A stretch of 64,000 nucleotides of DNA from Cesiribacter sp. (GCA_030147305.1 JASLAE010000007.1:1-64000); one strand, 5' to 3'; positions 8,877-19,567 are shown, counted from the stretch's first letter. Program-made: numbers and translations. Notes: generated by a model from the letters alone, not told the origin.

Positions 8877-9141
8877 TGTTCATACCGTTCTCTTTTATCA
8901 ACCGTTGGTATAAACTTTAATCAGGCTTTAGGGCTGGTTACTAATGCTATGCCGACCAGTGTTCTACACTTCTATAATGAGCCATTTGAACATCAGGCAA
9001 GCAACTTCCGCTGCTAAGCTTTCTTTACTCCTGCGCTGGTAAAGTTTTCTGCTCTCAAGGCTGTAATCCTTACGTTCTAAACAGATTCCTTAGTTATGTA
9101 ATATTCGGCTCCAGATAGGATCCGTTATGAGCAGGCGTTTT
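8877..9141. other. Intergenic stretch without recognisable genes
   Basis: About 265 bases between the second terminator and the promoter of the TPR gene. Short open frames exist, but none has a plausible start, conserved motif or coding composition. No RNA gene or repeat was recognised. Confidence 0.6.
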
Positions 9142-9172
9142 TTTGTTATAAGAGACAAACCCCTCTATTTTG
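9142..9172 (+). promoter_or_regulatory. Promoter of the TPR giant
   Basis: TTTG (9142-9145), a 20-base spacer, then TATTTTG (9166-9172), a one-base-shorter variant of the -7 consensus TAnnTTTG. Transcription would start near 9179. This excludes the in-frame start at 9170 and supports ATG 9200. Confidence 0.5.
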
Positions 9173-9199
9173 TATACTGCAAATACACTATTGGGTCTT

Positions 9200-12100
9200 A
9201 TGAACAAATATACAGCCGCGCTTTTTGCTTTTCTATGCCTGCTCACGATCAATAGTGCACACCTGCGGGCACAGCAAAAAAACAGTAGTGTTTTTTTTAT
9301 TGAAACCTTTGATGGGCAGGGCAGCCGTTTAAAAGCCGGTACAGGCTTTTTTGTTGATGATCAGGGGCGCGGAATCGTGCATGCCAGTTTGCTAGAAGGG
9401 GCTGAAACTGCCCGGCTTAAAACAGTAGATAGTACCACCCACCAGCTGCAGCGCATCGAAGCTGCCGATCCTTATACAGGGCTTGTCCGATTCAGTATCG
9501 ACAACAATCAGACGGTTCGTTTCAAGCCTTTGGTAGCCGGGGGTACCTCCATACCTAAACAGGCCACCTGGTACGCTTCACCGGAACCACGTGCTGTTTC
9601 TTCGGGTTCTGCCACAATAACTTCTACTAACGTAGCAGATTTTGGCAATGTGTTACTGCTGCCCTCTCCTGAACAGGCCGTAAGCGGCGCACCCTTAGTA
9701 GTGGCCAATGGTGAATTAGCGGGCGTGATCGTGCGGCTGGAGGGTGGCCCTGCATTTATTGTGAGTGCCGGTAAGCTCAGAACTTTGTCTGCAGTGAATG
9801 CTACCCTAAAGGCGTGGAACAAAGAAAATCGTTTCGATGACAACTACCTGAATGGCTTGAGTGCCCTGGCACGTGCGCAGGAAGGTGAAGCACAGGTCTA
9901 TCTTAAGAAGGCAAGTAGCCGGTTTCCGGCTGATGCAGCCCTGCACTTGCTACTGGCCAAATCCTATGCCAGGTCTGGTAATGCACAAGAGGCCATTGTG
10001 CTTTACTCCGAAATAATTAAGCAGCAAAATACTAATGGCGATGCCTATGCCGGCCGTGGCATATTATACACCCAAGAAAAACAGTGGGATAAAGCACTAG
10101 CTGACCTGAATAAAGCAATAGAGCTGCGGGTAGCTCCTGCAGAGGTGCTGTTTAGCAGAGGCTACGTTCACTATGAAGTAGGCAATGCGGCGGCGGCGGT
10201 TGCAGATCTGCAGCGGGCCCTGGAAGGGGGATACAAAGATAATAGCGCGCACAAACTGTTAGGGGATGCGCTTTATAAAGCTGAACAATTCCCTAAAGCC
10301 ATTGCAGCCTATGATAAAGCCGAAGCTGCCGGCCTAGCGGATGCCATACTATTGAACAACAGGGGAAAGGCTAAAATGCTCTCTAACCAGTCACAAGCCG
10401 CTATTACGGATTTTGGAAAGGCACTGGAGCAGAACCCGCAGTATAGCAAGGCTTTTTTAAACCGTGCAGAAGTCTTCTACCAGCAGAAGAAATGGAAAGA
10501 AGCGGCTGCTGACTTTGAAAAGGCAATTCTAAACGGCGAGAAGGAAGGTGAAATACATGCCAAAGCTGCTCATGCATGGGTTCAGTTACAACAATGGCAA
10601 CAGGCCATCAGCCGCTATGACCAGGCGCGTGCAGCCGGATATAATAAAGAAGATCTGTTTGCAGGCCGCGGACAAGCAAAGCTTGCGCTGCAAGACTGGA
10701 CTGGCGCTGCTACTGACCTGGAGGCAGTAGTAAATGCCGGTAAGGCCGATGCGCAGGTGCATGCTGGTTTGGGTACTGCACAGTTTCATCAGAAAAGCTG
10801 GAGTAAAGCAGCAGATAACTTAACCATAGCCCTTCGTGCTGGCTCAGCCCCCCAATTACTGGCCTACAGAGGCCTGGCTTACTACCATCAGCAACAGCCA
10901 GATAAAGCATTTCCGGATTTAGACAGTGCCGTCAAAGGGGGCATAACAGATGCAGCAGTACTGGCTGCAAGAGGAGACCTGCACCTGTCTGCTAACCACT
11001 ATCCCCAGGCTATTGCCGACTTTGAAAAAGCACTGGCGGCTGGTGCTAACGATGCCACAATCTACCTGAAGAAAGGAAAGGCCCTCTTGCTGACCGGCAA
11101 TGGAGCTGCCGCTATCACAGATCTGAACAAGGCCCTTCAGGCCGATGCTCATTTGAACGAGGCCTACTGGTTACGGGGCAAAGCTTTTTATGGACAGCAA
11201 AAGAAAACAGAAGCGATAGCAGACCTGCAAAAAGCTGAAGCAGCCGGCGTGCAGGAGGCAGAACTGTACAGCATGCTGGCTTTTGGTCTTTATGAAGGAG
11301 GTAAAAAGGAGGAATCACTGCCTTACCTGGACAAAGCCATTGCTAAAGGCGTGAAAGAAGCCAGGTTATTCCATTACCGCGGACTAATAATGCTGGAGAA
11401 GCTGCAATATAAAAGTGCAGAGCGGGACTTTACACAAGCCATCGAACTGGGCCATAAAACAGCAGAAAGCTGGAGCAGCCGCGCAGCCGCGTATTATCAC
11501 CAAAATAATTTTGAGGGTGCCATCACCGACTGGCAGAGAGCAGAAAGTTTACAGCCCCTTCGCCAGGAACAGCGCGCCCTGCGTGGTATAGCCTTCTATG
11601 AACAGAAAAATTGGCAGGCCGCTGCTGCGGATCTGCAGGCTATTGCAGCAACAACTGCAGGAACAGGGGAAATAATGCTGAAGTTAGGCAATGCCTATGT
11701 AGCACTGGAAAAACCTGCGGAAGCCATCAAAGCTTTTGAGGTTGCAGAGGCAAAGGGCATGCATGCAGCGCCACTTTTTTACGCTCGTGGCAATGCCCGG
11801 CAGCAGTTAAAGCAGGCAGAAGCCGCCATGGCGGATTATGGCAAAGCCATTGGTCAGGATGCAAATTTTGGTATAGCCTATGCAGCCAGAGGTATCTTAC
11901 AGTTCAAGGCTGGTAATGCAACCGCTGCACAGGAAGATCTGCAAAAAGCAGTTGCGCTGGGTGAAGGAGGTAAAGCCCTGTTCAGTACATTGGGCATTAG
12001 CCAGTACCAGGCGGGCGCCTATGCCGAGGCTGTTACAACGCTGGATAAAGCCGTTAGTGCGGGAGCTGCAGAGACAGAAGTTTTTGCCGCCCGCGGGAAT

Positions 12101-13336
12101 GCCCAGTATTTCTTAGGTAACTACGCAGCGGCACTGCCAGATCTGAACAAAGCCATTCAGGCAGGCACAGACGATATGCAGATATGGCTGAGCAGAGGCA
12201 TTTGCCGGTACGAGGCCAATGAACTGGCAGGCGCGAAAGAAGACCTGGATAAAGCCATTGCCAAAGGGGCAAAAGAGGCATCGGCCTTCCATCATCGCGG
12301 ACATGCCCGCTATGAAGCCAAAGACCTGGAAGGGGCGCTGGCGGATTTTGGTGAAGCGATCAAATTAAAACCTAATTATGCAGATGCTTACAGCCAACGT
12401 GCAAACGCCAATTTTAAAAAAGAAGATTATGCAGCAGCCATTGAAGATTATGACAAAGCTGTTAGCCTGGGTGTGGATGATAAAGTAGTGTTGAATAACA
12501 GGGGAAAAGCTAAATTCTACCTCAAGCAATATACTGGTGCCATAAAAGATTATACTCAGGCGCTGCAAAAAGATCCTGCCTACACCAAGGCACTTTATAA
12601 CCGGGGGCTGGCCTATTATGAAATGGGCGATGCAAATAAAGCTTTTGAAGATTTGCGGGAGTTGGAGAAAATGGAGGAGCCTGCTAAGGAAACCCTGCTG
12701 CTGATGGCTGATATCCTTTACAGGGACAAGCAATGGAACAAAGCAATTGATTATTACCAGCGAACCATCGACAAAGGGCTGAGAACAGCAGAGCTCTATT
12801 ATAAAATGGGTTATGCGCAGCTGGAAGTAAAAGAATACAAGGATGCACTGGGTAGCTTTACACAATCAATTGTCGTTGATGATAAGCAGTTAGCGGCGTT
12901 AAAAAAGCGCTCACAGCTGTACCTGATGATGCAGGAAAACCGGCTGGCCATGGCCGATCTTGACCGGGTGATAAAGCTGAACCCTGCAGATACCAATGCT
13001 TATTATAACAGGGCTACCATCAGGAATATGGAAAAAAGTTTTGCCGGAGCGATAGAAGATTATTCCATGGTGATTGAGCTGAATCCGAACGACCATGGCG
13101 CATACTTTCTGCGTGGAAATGCCCAGATGGGCATGCAGCAGTGGGAAGCCGCCTTTAATGATTATACCCGTGCCCTTAAAATTGACCCTACCCAGCCAGA
13201 GTATACCCGTAACCGGGGCTATGTTAAGTTTCAGTTAGGCGATAAGACCGGCGCCTGCGAAGATTGGTCAGAAGCTTCCTTTAAAGGGGATAGCAAAGCA
13301 AAATTTTACTTACAGCAGCATTGTAACAGTAATTAA
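9200..13336 (+). CDS. Secreted giant protein: degenerate trypsin-like domain plus about 30 TPR repeats, 1378 aa
   Basis: The ATG at 9200 gives a clean signal peptide ([16 protein letters not shown]...LRAQQ). Residues of about 25-200 resemble a trypsin/HtrA-like peptidase ([36 protein letters not shown]), but the His and Asp of the triad appear replaced. From about residue 215 to the end, 34-residue tetratricopeptide repeats run almost without break, with the recurring pattern RGxAxYxxxxxxxAxxDLxKAI. The protein is therefore probably a periplasmic or surface scaffold binding protein partners, not an active protease. It is flanked by its own promoter and terminator, so monocistronic. Function unknown. 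Confidence 0.9.
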   Translation: MNKYTAALFAFLCLLTINSAHLRAQQKNSSVFFIETFDGQGSRLKAGTGFFVDDQGRGIVHASLLEGAETARLKTVDSTTHQLQRIEAADPYTGLVRFSIDNNQTVRFKPLVAGGTSIPKQATWYASPEPRAVSSGSATITSTNVADFGNVLLLPSPEQAVSGAPLVVANGELAGVIVRLEGGPAFIVSAGKLRTLSAVNATLKAWNKENRFDDNYLNGLSALARAQEGEAQVYLKKASSRFPADAALHLLLAKSYARSGNAQEAIVLYSEIIKQQNTNGDAYAGRGILYTQEKQWDKALADLNKAIELRVAPAEVLFSRGYVHYEVGNAAAAVADLQRALEGGYKDNSAHKLLGDALYKAEQFPKAIAAYDKAEAAGLADAILLNNRGKAKMLSNQSQAAITDFGKALEQNPQYSKAFLNRAEVFYQQKKWKEAAADFEKAILNGEKEGEIHAKAAHAWVQLQQWQQAISRYDQARAAGYNKEDLFAGRGQAKLALQDWTGAATDLEAVVNAGKADAQVHAGLGTAQFHQKSWSKAADNLTIALRAGSAPQLLAYRGLAYYHQQQPDKAFPDLDSAVKGGITDAAVLAARGDLHLSANHYPQAIADFEKALAAGANDATIYLKKGKALLLTGNGAAAITDLNKALQADAHLNEAYWLRGKAFYGQQKKTEAIADLQKAEAAGVQEAELYSMLAFGLYEGGKKEESLPYLDKAIAKGVKEARLFHYRGLIMLEKLQYKSAERDFTQAIELGHKTAESWSSRAAAYYHQNNFEGAITDWQRAESLQPLRQEQRALRGIAFYEQKNWQAAAADLQAIAATTAGTGEIMLKLGNAYVALEKPAEAIKAFEVAEAKGMHAAPLFYARGNARQQLKQAEAAMADYGKAIGQDANFGIAYAARGILQFKAGNATAAQEDLQKAVALGEGGKALFSTLGISQYQAGAYAEAVTTLDKAVSAGAAETEVFAARGNAQYFLGNYAAALPDLNKAIQAGTDDMQIWLSRGICRYEANELAGAKEDLDKAIAKGAKEASAFHHRGHARYEAKDLEGALADFGEAIKLKPNYADAYSQRANANFKKEDYAAAIEDYDKAVSLGVDDKVVLNNRGKAKFYLKQYTGAIKDYTQALQKDPAYTKALYNRGLAYYEMGDANKAFEDLRELEKMEEPAKETLLLMADILYRDKQWNKAIDYYQRTIDKGLRTAELYYKMGYAQLEVKEYKDALGSFTQSIVVDDKQLAALKKRSQLYLMMQENRLAMADLDRVIKLNPADTNAYYNRATIRNMEKSFAGAIEDYSMVIELNPNDHGAYFLRGNAQMGMQQWEAAFNDYTRALKIDPTQPEYTRNRGYVKFQLGDKTGACEDWSEASFKGDSKAKFYLQQHCNSN

Positions 13337-13368
13337 CGATCATTGCTTGCAATGCATCATCAAATAAG

Positions 13369-13392
13369 AGCCGGCAGTGCCGGCTTTTTTTT
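13369..13392 (+). terminator. Rho-independent terminator after the TPR gene
   Basis: A 7-bp GC-rich stem, AGCCGGC (13369-13375) with GCCGGCT (13379-13385), a 3-base loop and an eight-T run, 32 bases after the stop. Confidence 0.92.
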
Positions 13393-13437
13393 GTGCTTTA
13401 CTTGCCTATGCAGCAGGGCTTGCCCTATCTTTTCAGG

Positions 13438-14469
13438 ATGAAACAAGAAGTGGTTGATTTGAGAAGCGATACCGTAACGGTACCAACGCCTGGCATGCTA
13501 CAGGCAATGATGGAAGCCGTAGTGGGTGATGACGTGCTGGGCGAGGACCCAACTGTGAAAGCACTGGAAGAAAAAGCTGCCAGCATGTTTGGTATGGAGA
13601 GTGGACTTTTTTGCCCATCGGGCACCATGACCAACCAGATTGCCATTAAGTTGCTAACCCAACAGGGGCAGGAAGTGATCTGTGCGGCCAACTCACATAT
13701 CTATTTGTATGAAGGGGGCGGCATTGCCTTTAATTCTGGCTGCTCCGTACGGTTGTTGGCAGGTGACCGGGGCCGCCTGAACCCGGCTGATGTGTTGGCC
13801 AATGTAAATCCGCCAGATGATATTCATTTTCCTGTCACAGGGCTGGTGGCGCTGGAAAATACCATGAACAAAGGGGGTGGCAGCATCTATCCGGTAGGGC
13901 AGATAGCGGCTATTCACCAGGTGTGTGCCCAAAAACAGCTACCCCTGCACCTGGATGGCGCCCGGGTCTTCAATGCCCTGGTAGAAACCGGAGAAGATGC
14001 TCGTACATATGGCCGCTACTTTGATACAATTTCTGTGTGTCTGAGCAAAGGACTGGGTGCGCCTGTTGGTTCTGTGCTGCTGGGCACGAAGGAACACATT
14101 AAAAAAGCCAGGCGTATTCGCAAAGTAATGGGCGGAGGCATGCGGCAGGCTGGTTATCTGGCAGCGGCATGTTTGTATGCGCTTGATCATCACATCGGGC
14201 GGTTAAAAGAAGATCATACAAGAGCAAGGCAAATTGGTGAAGTATTGCGTGGGCTTGCCTGGGTAAAAGGAGTAGAGCCGGTAGATACCAATATTGTTTT
14301 ATTTGAATTAGTGGGGTGTACTACCCAGCAGGTACTGGCTGCTTTAGCAGAACAAAATATCCGGGCGGTAGCTTTTGGTCCCAGTCATATCAGAATGGTA
14401 ACCCATTTACAGTTTACAGATTTGCAATTGGAACGTTTGGTAGGAGTGCTGAAGCAGCTAAGATTTTAG
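13438..14469 (+). CDS. ltaE: Low-specificity L-threonine aldolase
   Basis: A PLP enzyme cleaving L-threonine/allo-threonine to glycine and acetaldehyde. The start is set at ATG 13438 because [20 protein letters not shown] is the family N-terminus; the frame extends upstream into the terminator of the previous gene. Seen: [21 protein letters not shown] (the Asp that binds the PLP ring nitrogen) and [11 protein letters not shown] with PLP lysine Lys204. Length from this start is 343 aa, normal for the family. A TATCTTTT sequence just before the start resembles a -7 element, which would leave almost no 5' leader. No operon partner. Confidence 0.94.
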   Translation: MKQEVVDLRSDTVTVPTPGMLQAMMEAVVGDDVLGEDPTVKALEEKAASMFGMESGLFCPSGTMTNQIAIKLLTQQGQEVICAANSHIYLYEGGGIAFNSGCSVRLLAGDRGRLNPADVLANVNPPDDIHFPVTGLVALENTMNKGGGSIYPVGQIAAIHQVCAQKQLPLHLDGARVFNALVETGEDARTYGRYFDTISVCLSKGLGAPVGSVLLGTKEHIKKARRIRKVMGGGMRQAGYLAAACLYALDHHIGRLKEDHTRARQIGEVLRGLAWVKGVEPVDTNIVLFELVGCTTQQVLAALAEQNIRAVAFGPSHIRMVTHLQFTDLQLERLVGVLKQLRF

Positions 14470-14763
14470 CGCTTTGCAGCGAAGAGGAAAATAAAATAAC
14501 AGGTCGAGCTCCTGAAAAAATTTTTGAGAGGAGGAAAAAATACTCAACCTGTTATGTTGTGTCGCCGAAAAATTTGTTAACCCGCAAATAAACCAACAAA
14601 TACTAAAAAATAATGTAATGTTTAGTTTAAAAAATCACTTTATTGGCGACGCTGTAATTCAAAGTTATACAGAAATATGTGATTATCAATACTATCGCTT
14701 AATTAATTTTTATTTTTTTAATGTTACGCGAATGTAATGTATATGGAGCATGTGCGCCAGATG
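14470..14763. other. AT-rich convergent intergenic region with a composite hairpin
   Basis: About 294 bases between the 3' ends of the threonine aldolase and EamA genes. It contains an imperfect long-range stem, ATAACAGGTCGAG (14496-14508) with CTCAACCTGTTAT (14543-14555), one mismatch. A second stem, CTCCT/AGGAG (14509-14513 and 14529-14533), is nested inside. The rest is A/T-rich with no gene seen. Confidence 0.5.
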
Positions 14764-15675
14764 TTAAGAGGCTTTTACGCTTTTATTACTTTTGCGGCTT
14801 ACCAGATATACACCTAAAAAGATTAAACCGCTGTAAAGCACCTTTTCAATCGTTAAATGATCCTGGCCCAGGAGCGTAGACAGTACAGCTGCAAATACAG
14901 GTTGCAGATAAATATAAATGCCCACTACTGAAGAATCTACAAAACGCAGGGTCCAGGCATTGAGCAGGTAGGCCACAAAAGTGGTAAAGACTACTACATA
15001 AAATATGGCCAGCCAGATGGGGAGAGGCATTGCAGACCATTCAATCTCCGTAAACTCCTGCCAGCCAAAAGGCAATACCATAAAAAAGCCAAAGAGAAAA
15101 ACCCATTTTATAATGGAAGATGCCCGGTAATGCAGCATCAGGGGTTTTACTAGTACCAGGTAGACGCCATAGGAGAGGGCGTTCAGCAGAATTAGTACAT
15201 CGCCCATGATGCCGCCATTGGCTGCAGCGGGGTTGCGCTGTAAAACAATCAGGATAGCACCGGTGAGCCCCAGGCCTATGCCCAGACTTTTCTTAAACGT
15301 AACCCGTTCCTTTAACAGGAGGGCCGAAGCCAGGAGTACCAGCACCGGTGTTATGGTCATGATGAGGGCTGCATTGATGGGGGAGGTGAGGTTGAGTCCC
15401 TCCAGAAAGAAAAGCTGGTTAGCCGCAACACCCAGGGCTGCACATAGCAACAGCCGCGGGAGCAGCCGGGGCAGCTCCTGCTTTAGTGTAATCTCCTTAG
15501 GCTGGTTTCGCCAGAAGGCATAAAGCCAAAACAGCAGGCTTGCGCCGGAAACACGCAGCAGGGTAAGACCAAAAGGTTGTACATACTGTGGCATTACTTC
15601 CTTGGCAATGCTGTAATTGGCGCCGTAGATCAGGCCCACAAGGGTAAGTGCCCCGTGAACTTTATATTTTTGCAT
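14764..15675 (-). CDS. EamA/DMT-family membrane transporter
   Basis: A drug/metabolite transporter superfamily protein: about ten hydrophobic helices arranged as two EamA repeats. The first includes GLIYGANYSIAKEVM and ITPVLVLLASALLLKERV; the second includes IYLQPVFAAVLSTLLGQDHLT. It would sit in the inner membrane and export or import a small metabolite that cannot be named. The ATG at 15675 (303 aa) is preferred over the upstream in-frame ATG at 15726 because a perfect -7 element (TACCTTTG) lies between them. It diverges from rarA/mgsA. Confidence 0.9.
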   Translation of the reverse strand: MQKYKVHGALTLVGLIYGANYSIAKEVMPQYVQPFGLTLLRVSGASLLFWLYAFWRNQPKEITLKQELPRLLPRLLLCAALGVAANQLFFLEGLNLTSPINAALIMTITPVLVLLASALLLKERVTFKKSLGIGLGLTGAILIVLQRNPAAANGGIMGDVLILLNALSYGVYLVLVKPLMLHYRASSIIKWVFLFGFFMVLPFGWQEFTEIEWSAMPLPIWLAIFYVVVFTTFVAYLLNAWTLRFVDSSVVGIYIYLQPVFAAVLSTLLGQDHLTIEKVLYSGLIFLGVYLVSRKSNKSVKAS

Positions 15676-15680
15676 AGGCG

Positions 15681-15688
15681 CAAAGGTA
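15681..15688 (-). promoter_or_regulatory. -7 promoter element for the EamA transporter
   Basis: TACCTTTG on the minus strand, an exact TAnnTTTG match, ending five bases before the ATG at 15675. If used, the mRNA would have a very short leader or none. Confidence 0.45.
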
Positions 15689-15779
15689 ATTTTTTTCACA
15701 AAGGCGGCGGCGGCTGGTCTAAACATTCCCTTTGCTGGTGGGTAATCATTTTTGTTATTGGTTCATTACCTTTATCCTT

Positions 15780-17066
15780 ATGAATTTGTTTGAACAAAAC
15801 AATACGCCAGGTGCCCCGCTGGCAGAACGTATGCGACCCCAGCGGGTCGACGAGGTGGTGGGGCAGTCGCAACTCCTGGGCGATGGAGCTCCCCTGCGCA
15901 AGCTGATTGAGGCGGGGCAGGTGCCAAGCATGATCTTTTGGGGTCCTCCCGGGGTGGGTAAAACTACCCTTGCCAGCTTAATTGCTAATTACACAGATGC
16001 GGCTTTCTTTACGCTCAGTGCCATCAGCAGCGGAGTAAAAGAAGTGCGTGAAGTCATAGACAAAGCAAAAAACCGAAGCCGCACCATTCTGTTCATCGAT
16101 GAAGTACACCGTTTCAATAAAAGCCAGCAGGATGCGCTACTGGCAGCCGTAGAAAAAGGCATTATTACCCTGATAGGAGCAACTACCGAAAACCCGAGCT
16201 TTGAAGTAAACCAGGCCTTGTTAAGCCGGTGCCAGGTTTATGTGCTGAAGCCGCTGGAAATCGATGACCTGAAAGCGCTGGTGCTAAGAGCCCTGCAGGA
16301 AGATAAAAAGCTGGCAAGCCGTAAGCTTAGTGTGGCAGAATGGGATGCACTGTTGCGCTTAAGTGGCGGAGATGCCCGGCGGCTGCTTAACCTGCTGGAG
16401 CTAACCGCAGACAGTTTACCGCCCAGCCGTAGTGCTATTAAAGATGATGATGTTATTGCAGTATCTCAGCAGCGGCTGTCGCGCTACGACAAGAGTGGAG
16501 AACAGCATTACGATATTATTTCTGCCTTTATTAAATCTATTCGGGGCAGCGACCCCAATGCAGCGGTATATTATATGGCCCGTATGATTGAAGGGGGCGA
16601 AGATGTAAAATTTATTGCCCGCCGCATGCTGATTCTTGCTTCTGAAGATATTGGCAATGCCAACCCTACTGCCCTGGTGATTGCCACCAACACTTTTCAG
16701 GCGGTAACGGTGATTGGTTATCCTGAGGCGGAAATTATACTCTCACAATGTGCCGTCTATCTTGCCTGCTCTGCTAAGAGCAATGCCAGCTACAAAGCCA
16801 TTAAAGAGGCCAGGCAACTGGTACAAAAAACTGGCGATTTGCCTATTCCGCTCTACCTGCGCAATGCTCCCACCAAGCTTATGAAAGATCAGGGTTATGG
16901 CAAAGGTTATCAGTATGCCCATGATTATGAGCAAAACTTTGCAGCACAGGAATATCTGCCCGATGAATTGTCGGGGCACAAGCTTTACGAACCGGGCCAG
17001 AATGCACGAGAGCACGAAATGCGCCAGAAATTAAAGGCGCTCTGGAAAGATAAGTACGGTTACTGA
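15780..17066 (+). CDS. rarA: Replication-associated recombination protein A (RarA/MgsA) AAA+ ATPase
   Basis: A clamp-loader-like ATPase acting at stalled replication forks. From ATG 15780 it is 428 aa, the family length; this start gives MNLFEQ followed by [17 protein letters not shown]. Seen: Walker [12 protein letters not shown] (near 54-64), Walker [20 protein letters not shown], sensor 1 [14 protein letters not shown], sensor 2 GDARRLLN, and the RarA tetramerisation region ([29 protein letters not shown]). Its last 7 bases overlap the 3' end of the convergent glycosyltransferase gene. Confidence 0.95.
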   Translation: MNLFEQNNTPGAPLAERMRPQRVDEVVGQSQLLGDGAPLRKLIEAGQVPSMIFWGPPGVGKTTLASLIANYTDAAFFTLSAISSGVKEVREVIDKAKNRSRTILFIDEVHRFNKSQQDALLAAVEKGIITLIGATTENPSFEVNQALLSRCQVYVLKPLEIDDLKALVLRALQEDKKLASRKLSVAEWDALLRLSGGDARRLLNLLELTADSLPPSRSAIKDDDVIAVSQQRLSRYDKSGEQHYDIISAFIKSIRGSDPNAAVYYMARMIEGGEDVKFIARRMLILASEDIGNANPTALVIATNTFQAVTVIGYPEAEIILSQCAVYLACSAKSNASYKAIKEARQLVQKTGDLPIPLYLRNAPTKLMKDQGYGKGYQYAHDYEQNFAAQEYLPDELSGHKLYEPGQNAREHEMRQKLKALWKDKYGY

Positions 17067-18166
17067 TCCTGCCCTGCAAGCACCTGCTGGTATACACCCA
17101 GGGTGTCTGCTGCCATCTTTTCTTTGGTAAAGCTGCGTAACAGCAGCCTGTGAGCATGTTCGACCAGCGCAGATTGTAAGGCAGGGTTGTTCAGCAGCCT
17201 CTGTGCTTCCCTGGCCAGTCCCTGTGCATCACCGACGGGTGCCAGCAGGCCTGTTACTTCGTGCCGCACAATTTCCGGTATGCCGCCGGCAGCAGTGGCC
17301 ACTACCGGTATCCTGCAGGCAAAGGCATCGAGTACACTGGTACCCAGGCCTTCCATTCTGGAAGTGAACAGGAACAGGCTTAACTGGGGCAGGAGCTGGG
17401 GAATATCACTGCGACGCCCCAGAAAATGCAGGCGCTCCTCCAGGTGGAGCAACTGCGTCAGCGTCTGCAAAGCAGAGCGTTCAGGGCCATCACCTGCAAT
17501 TACAAAATGAGCTTCGCGTAAAACATCCGCAAGCTCGCCGGCTGCACGAATAAAAGTTGTCAGGTCCTTTTCTGCAGTGAGGGCGGCCACGGTACCAACC
17601 AGCAGTGTGTTGTCAGCAAGCCCCAGCTCCTGCCGAAGTAATTGTTCAGGAGGGGCTGTTGCGGAAAAACGGTTCAGGTCAATGCCATCATAAATTACCC
17701 GGAGCTTATGTTGCTCCCGCACCACCGGTGCTGTACTAGCCATTACAGCGCTGGAAATACAAATTATTTTTTTAAGCTGACTGCTGTTGTAGCGCAAAAT
17801 GTTCAGGCCCTTATTAGCAATCGGAAAAGCGACCCGACGGGTAAGAATATAGGGAATCCGTAGGCCCAGTAACTGAGCCAGGTGCACGATGGCATGCCCC
17901 CGGCTGCTGTGCACATGAACCAGGTCTATCTTTTCTTTTTTACAGATCTGCTTAAGCTTCCAGGCAGTGCCAACGTCCAGAGAATTTTTAATGCCTGCCG
18001 TTATAAAGGGAATATGCTGCTGTAGACAGTAGCTGGCAGTGGCACTGCCCGGACGACAAATAACCAGTACTGTGAGCCCCTGACGTAGCTGCTCTTCCAG
18101 CAGGTAGGCGATCTGTTGTTCGCCGCCACGCCAGGATGTTTCACTGCTTAAATGGAGTATTTTCAT
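17060..18166 (-). CDS. Glycosyltransferase family 4 (GT-B fold), 368 aa
   Basis: Predicted to transfer a sugar from a nucleotide donor to a glycan or lipid acceptor at the cytoplasmic face of the membrane. The N-terminal Rossmann half starts MKILHLSSETSWRGGEQQ, with the GGE/Q acceptor-side loop. The C-terminal half has VGTVAALTAEKDLTTFI, FVIAGDGPER, and the donor-binding SRMEGLGTSVLDAFA, in which the usual E-x7-E appears as E-x7-D, then AGGIPEIV. Donor and acceptor unknown. It stands alone, not in a polysaccharide cluster, and overlaps the rarA 3' end by 7 bases. Confidence 0.92.
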   Translation of the reverse strand: MKILHLSSETSWRGGEQQIAYLLEEQLRQGLTVLVICRPGSATASYCLQQHIPFITAGIKNSLDVGTAWKLKQICKKEKIDLVHVHSSRGHAIVHLAQLLGLRIPYILTRRVAFPIANKGLNILRYNSSQLKKIICISSAVMASTAPVVREQHKLRVIYDGIDLNRFSATAPPEQLLRQELGLADNTLLVGTVAALTAEKDLTTFIRAAGELADVLREAHFVIAGDGPERSALQTLTQLLHLEERLHFLGRRSDIPQLLPQLSLFLFTSRMEGLGTSVLDAFACRIPVVATAAGGIPEIVRHEVTGLLAPVGDAQGLAREAQRLLNNPALQSALVEHAHRLLLRSFTKEKMAADTLGVYQQVLAGQDQ

Positions 18167-18523
18167 GGAATGGGGTAAAGGCTATACCTGGGGCTGACTC
18201 ATTAATTTTGGATAAAATTATAAAATAATGCAATAAACCTTACCTCTGGCTTGCGGGGTCAATTATACCAAAAATCCTATCAAACCGTTAAATGAAAGTG
18301 ATTTAGTGCATAATATGTATAGATCATACAATCACTTCTGCCCGGGGTCTTATGAAAATAGCCCTTCTGCCATAACAGAATTTTTGTAAGGTAGTTAATG
18401 TAAAAAGAAGCTGCGGGGCAGTACACGCAAAAATTTTTAATTGAGGCGAGTGCTACCCTGCGGCTGCTGTAGACCCTGAGAAACCAAAAACATTTTAGAA
18501 GAAATTTTCTAAACAGCCCACCT
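18167..18523. other. Divergent intergenic region with inverted repeats
   Basis: 357 bases between the glycosyltransferase and sigma-factor starts. No gene was recognised. It holds an 8-bp inverted repeat, AAGTGATT/AATCACTT (18296-18303 and 18330-18337), and a 7-bp one, TTTAGAA/TTCTAAA (18494-18500 and 18507-18513), just before the sigma-factor ATG. No exact TAnnTTTG promoter was found; the repeats could be operators or chance. Confidence 0.4.
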
Positions 18524-19249
18524 ATGATTGAGAACGAAGACTGGGAGCCAACAGGACGGGAAGAATCGGACGAGGATCGTTCTGATGAAAATCGCATAAA
18601 GAATGATTCCGGGGACGATGACTTTCAGGCAGATGATGATTCTGCTGGTGATGACCCGCAGGATGAAGCCTCTGAAGAGATCATTCCTATAGAGCGATAC
18701 TCTGAAAAACAAAAAATGCGCATCTTCGATAGTGAGTTTTTACCACATATCGATGCCATGTATAACTTTGCCTTCCGGCTCACCTTTGATGAAGACGATG
18801 CCAAAGACCTGGTGCAGGAAACTTACCTGAAGGCTTTCCGTTTTATAAATTCATTTGAGGAAGGAACCAATGCAAAAGCATGGCTGTTCCGGATACTAAA
18901 AAACAGCTTCATAAATGACTACCGTAAAAAGAGCAAAGAACCTGCTAAGGTAGATTATAATGACGTTGAATCTTATTATAATTCGGAAGATGCCCAGGTA
19001 GAGATGACCACCGATCTAAGGGTGGAGTCGTTGCGGGATATGATTGGTGATGAAGTCTCTAATGCACTGAATTCGCTGGCGGTAGACTTCCGGACCGTTA
19101 TCATCCTCTGCGACCTGGAAGGGTTTACGTATGAGGAGATGGCAAAAATACTGGATATACCCATTGGTACGGTTCGTAGCCGGCTGCACCGTGCGCGCAA
19201 CCTGCTTAAGGATAAATTAAAATCATATGCCCAGTCAATGGGCTATTAA
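18524..19249 (+). CDS. ECF-type RNA polymerase sigma factor with acidic N-terminal extension
   Basis: A sigma-70 family factor with only regions 2 and 4. Region 2: FAFRLTFDEDDAKDLVQETYLKAFRF, then WLFRILKNSFINDYRKK. Region 4: LAVDFRTVIILCDLEGFTYEEMA, then the helix-turn-helix IPIGTVRSRLHRARNLL. Residues 1-55 are strikingly acidic: 24 are Asp or Glu, with no predicted fold. An internal ATG at 18716 (residue 65) would give a standard-length ECF factor, but the codons before it read as normal coding sequence. The next gene, 43 bases on, is a zinc-binding anti-sigma candidate, so the pair probably forms a regulatory switch. Confidence 0.92.
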   Translation: MIENEDWEPTGREESDEDRSDENRIKNDSGDDDFQADDDSAGDDPQDEASEEIIPIERYSEKQKMRIFDSEFLPHIDAMYNFAFRLTFDEDDAKDLVQETYLKAFRFINSFEEGTNAKAWLFRILKNSFINDYRKKSKEPAKVDYNDVESYYNSEDAQVEMTTDLRVESLRDMIGDEVSNALNSLAVDFRTVIILCDLEGFTYEEMAKILDIPIGTVRSRLHRARNLLKDKLKSYAQSMGY

Positions 19250-19292
19250 TAGATTTATAATTTTTTGATCTTGGCTAAACTATACAGAGCAA

Positions 19293-19550
19293 ATGGAACA
19301 AACGGATAAACAAGGGTGCTGCTCAGATAACGATCGTTGTTTAGAGTTATTGCAGCTGGTGTTAGATGGTGAGGCTTCTGATGCAGAGAAAAACTACTAC
19401 ATGCACCACATCGAAGAGTGCATGCCCTGCTACCGTAACTACAATATTGAAACTGAAATCCGCAATATTTTACGCTCTAAGCTTGAAAAAAAGCCGGTAC
19501 CTACTGATCTTGTGCTCTCCATACGTTCAAAAGTCAACGAAACGGTTTAA
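19293..19550 (+). CDS. Putative zinc-finger (ZAS) anti-sigma factor, 85 aa
   Basis: A small soluble protein with His39-x3-Cys43-x2-Cys46 (HIEECMPC), the zinc-binding core of ZAS anti-sigma domains, plus upstream cysteines (Cys9, Cys10, Cys16) that could complete the site. It directly follows the ECF sigma gene, the usual place for its cognate anti-sigma factor. No transmembrane segment is present, so it would act in the cytosol, possibly as a redox or zinc sensor. The C-terminal helix ([13 protein letters not shown]) is typical. It is followed after 17 bases by gmk. Confidence 0.8.
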   Translation: MEQTDKQGCCSDNDRCLELLQLVLDGEASDAEKNYYMHHIEECMPCYRNYNIETEIRNILRSKLEKKPVPTDLVLSIRSKVNETV

Positions 19551-19567
19551 AAACTTTAGTTTTATTA

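Noticed and set aside
8832..9017. A 61-codon plus-strand frame after the lpdA region
   Set aside because: It spans a perfect terminator hairpin and has no plausible start or conserved features.
12365..13096. Several long minus-strand frames opposite the TPR array
   Set aside because: Repetitive coding sequence creates long antisense frames; none has motifs or a start context.
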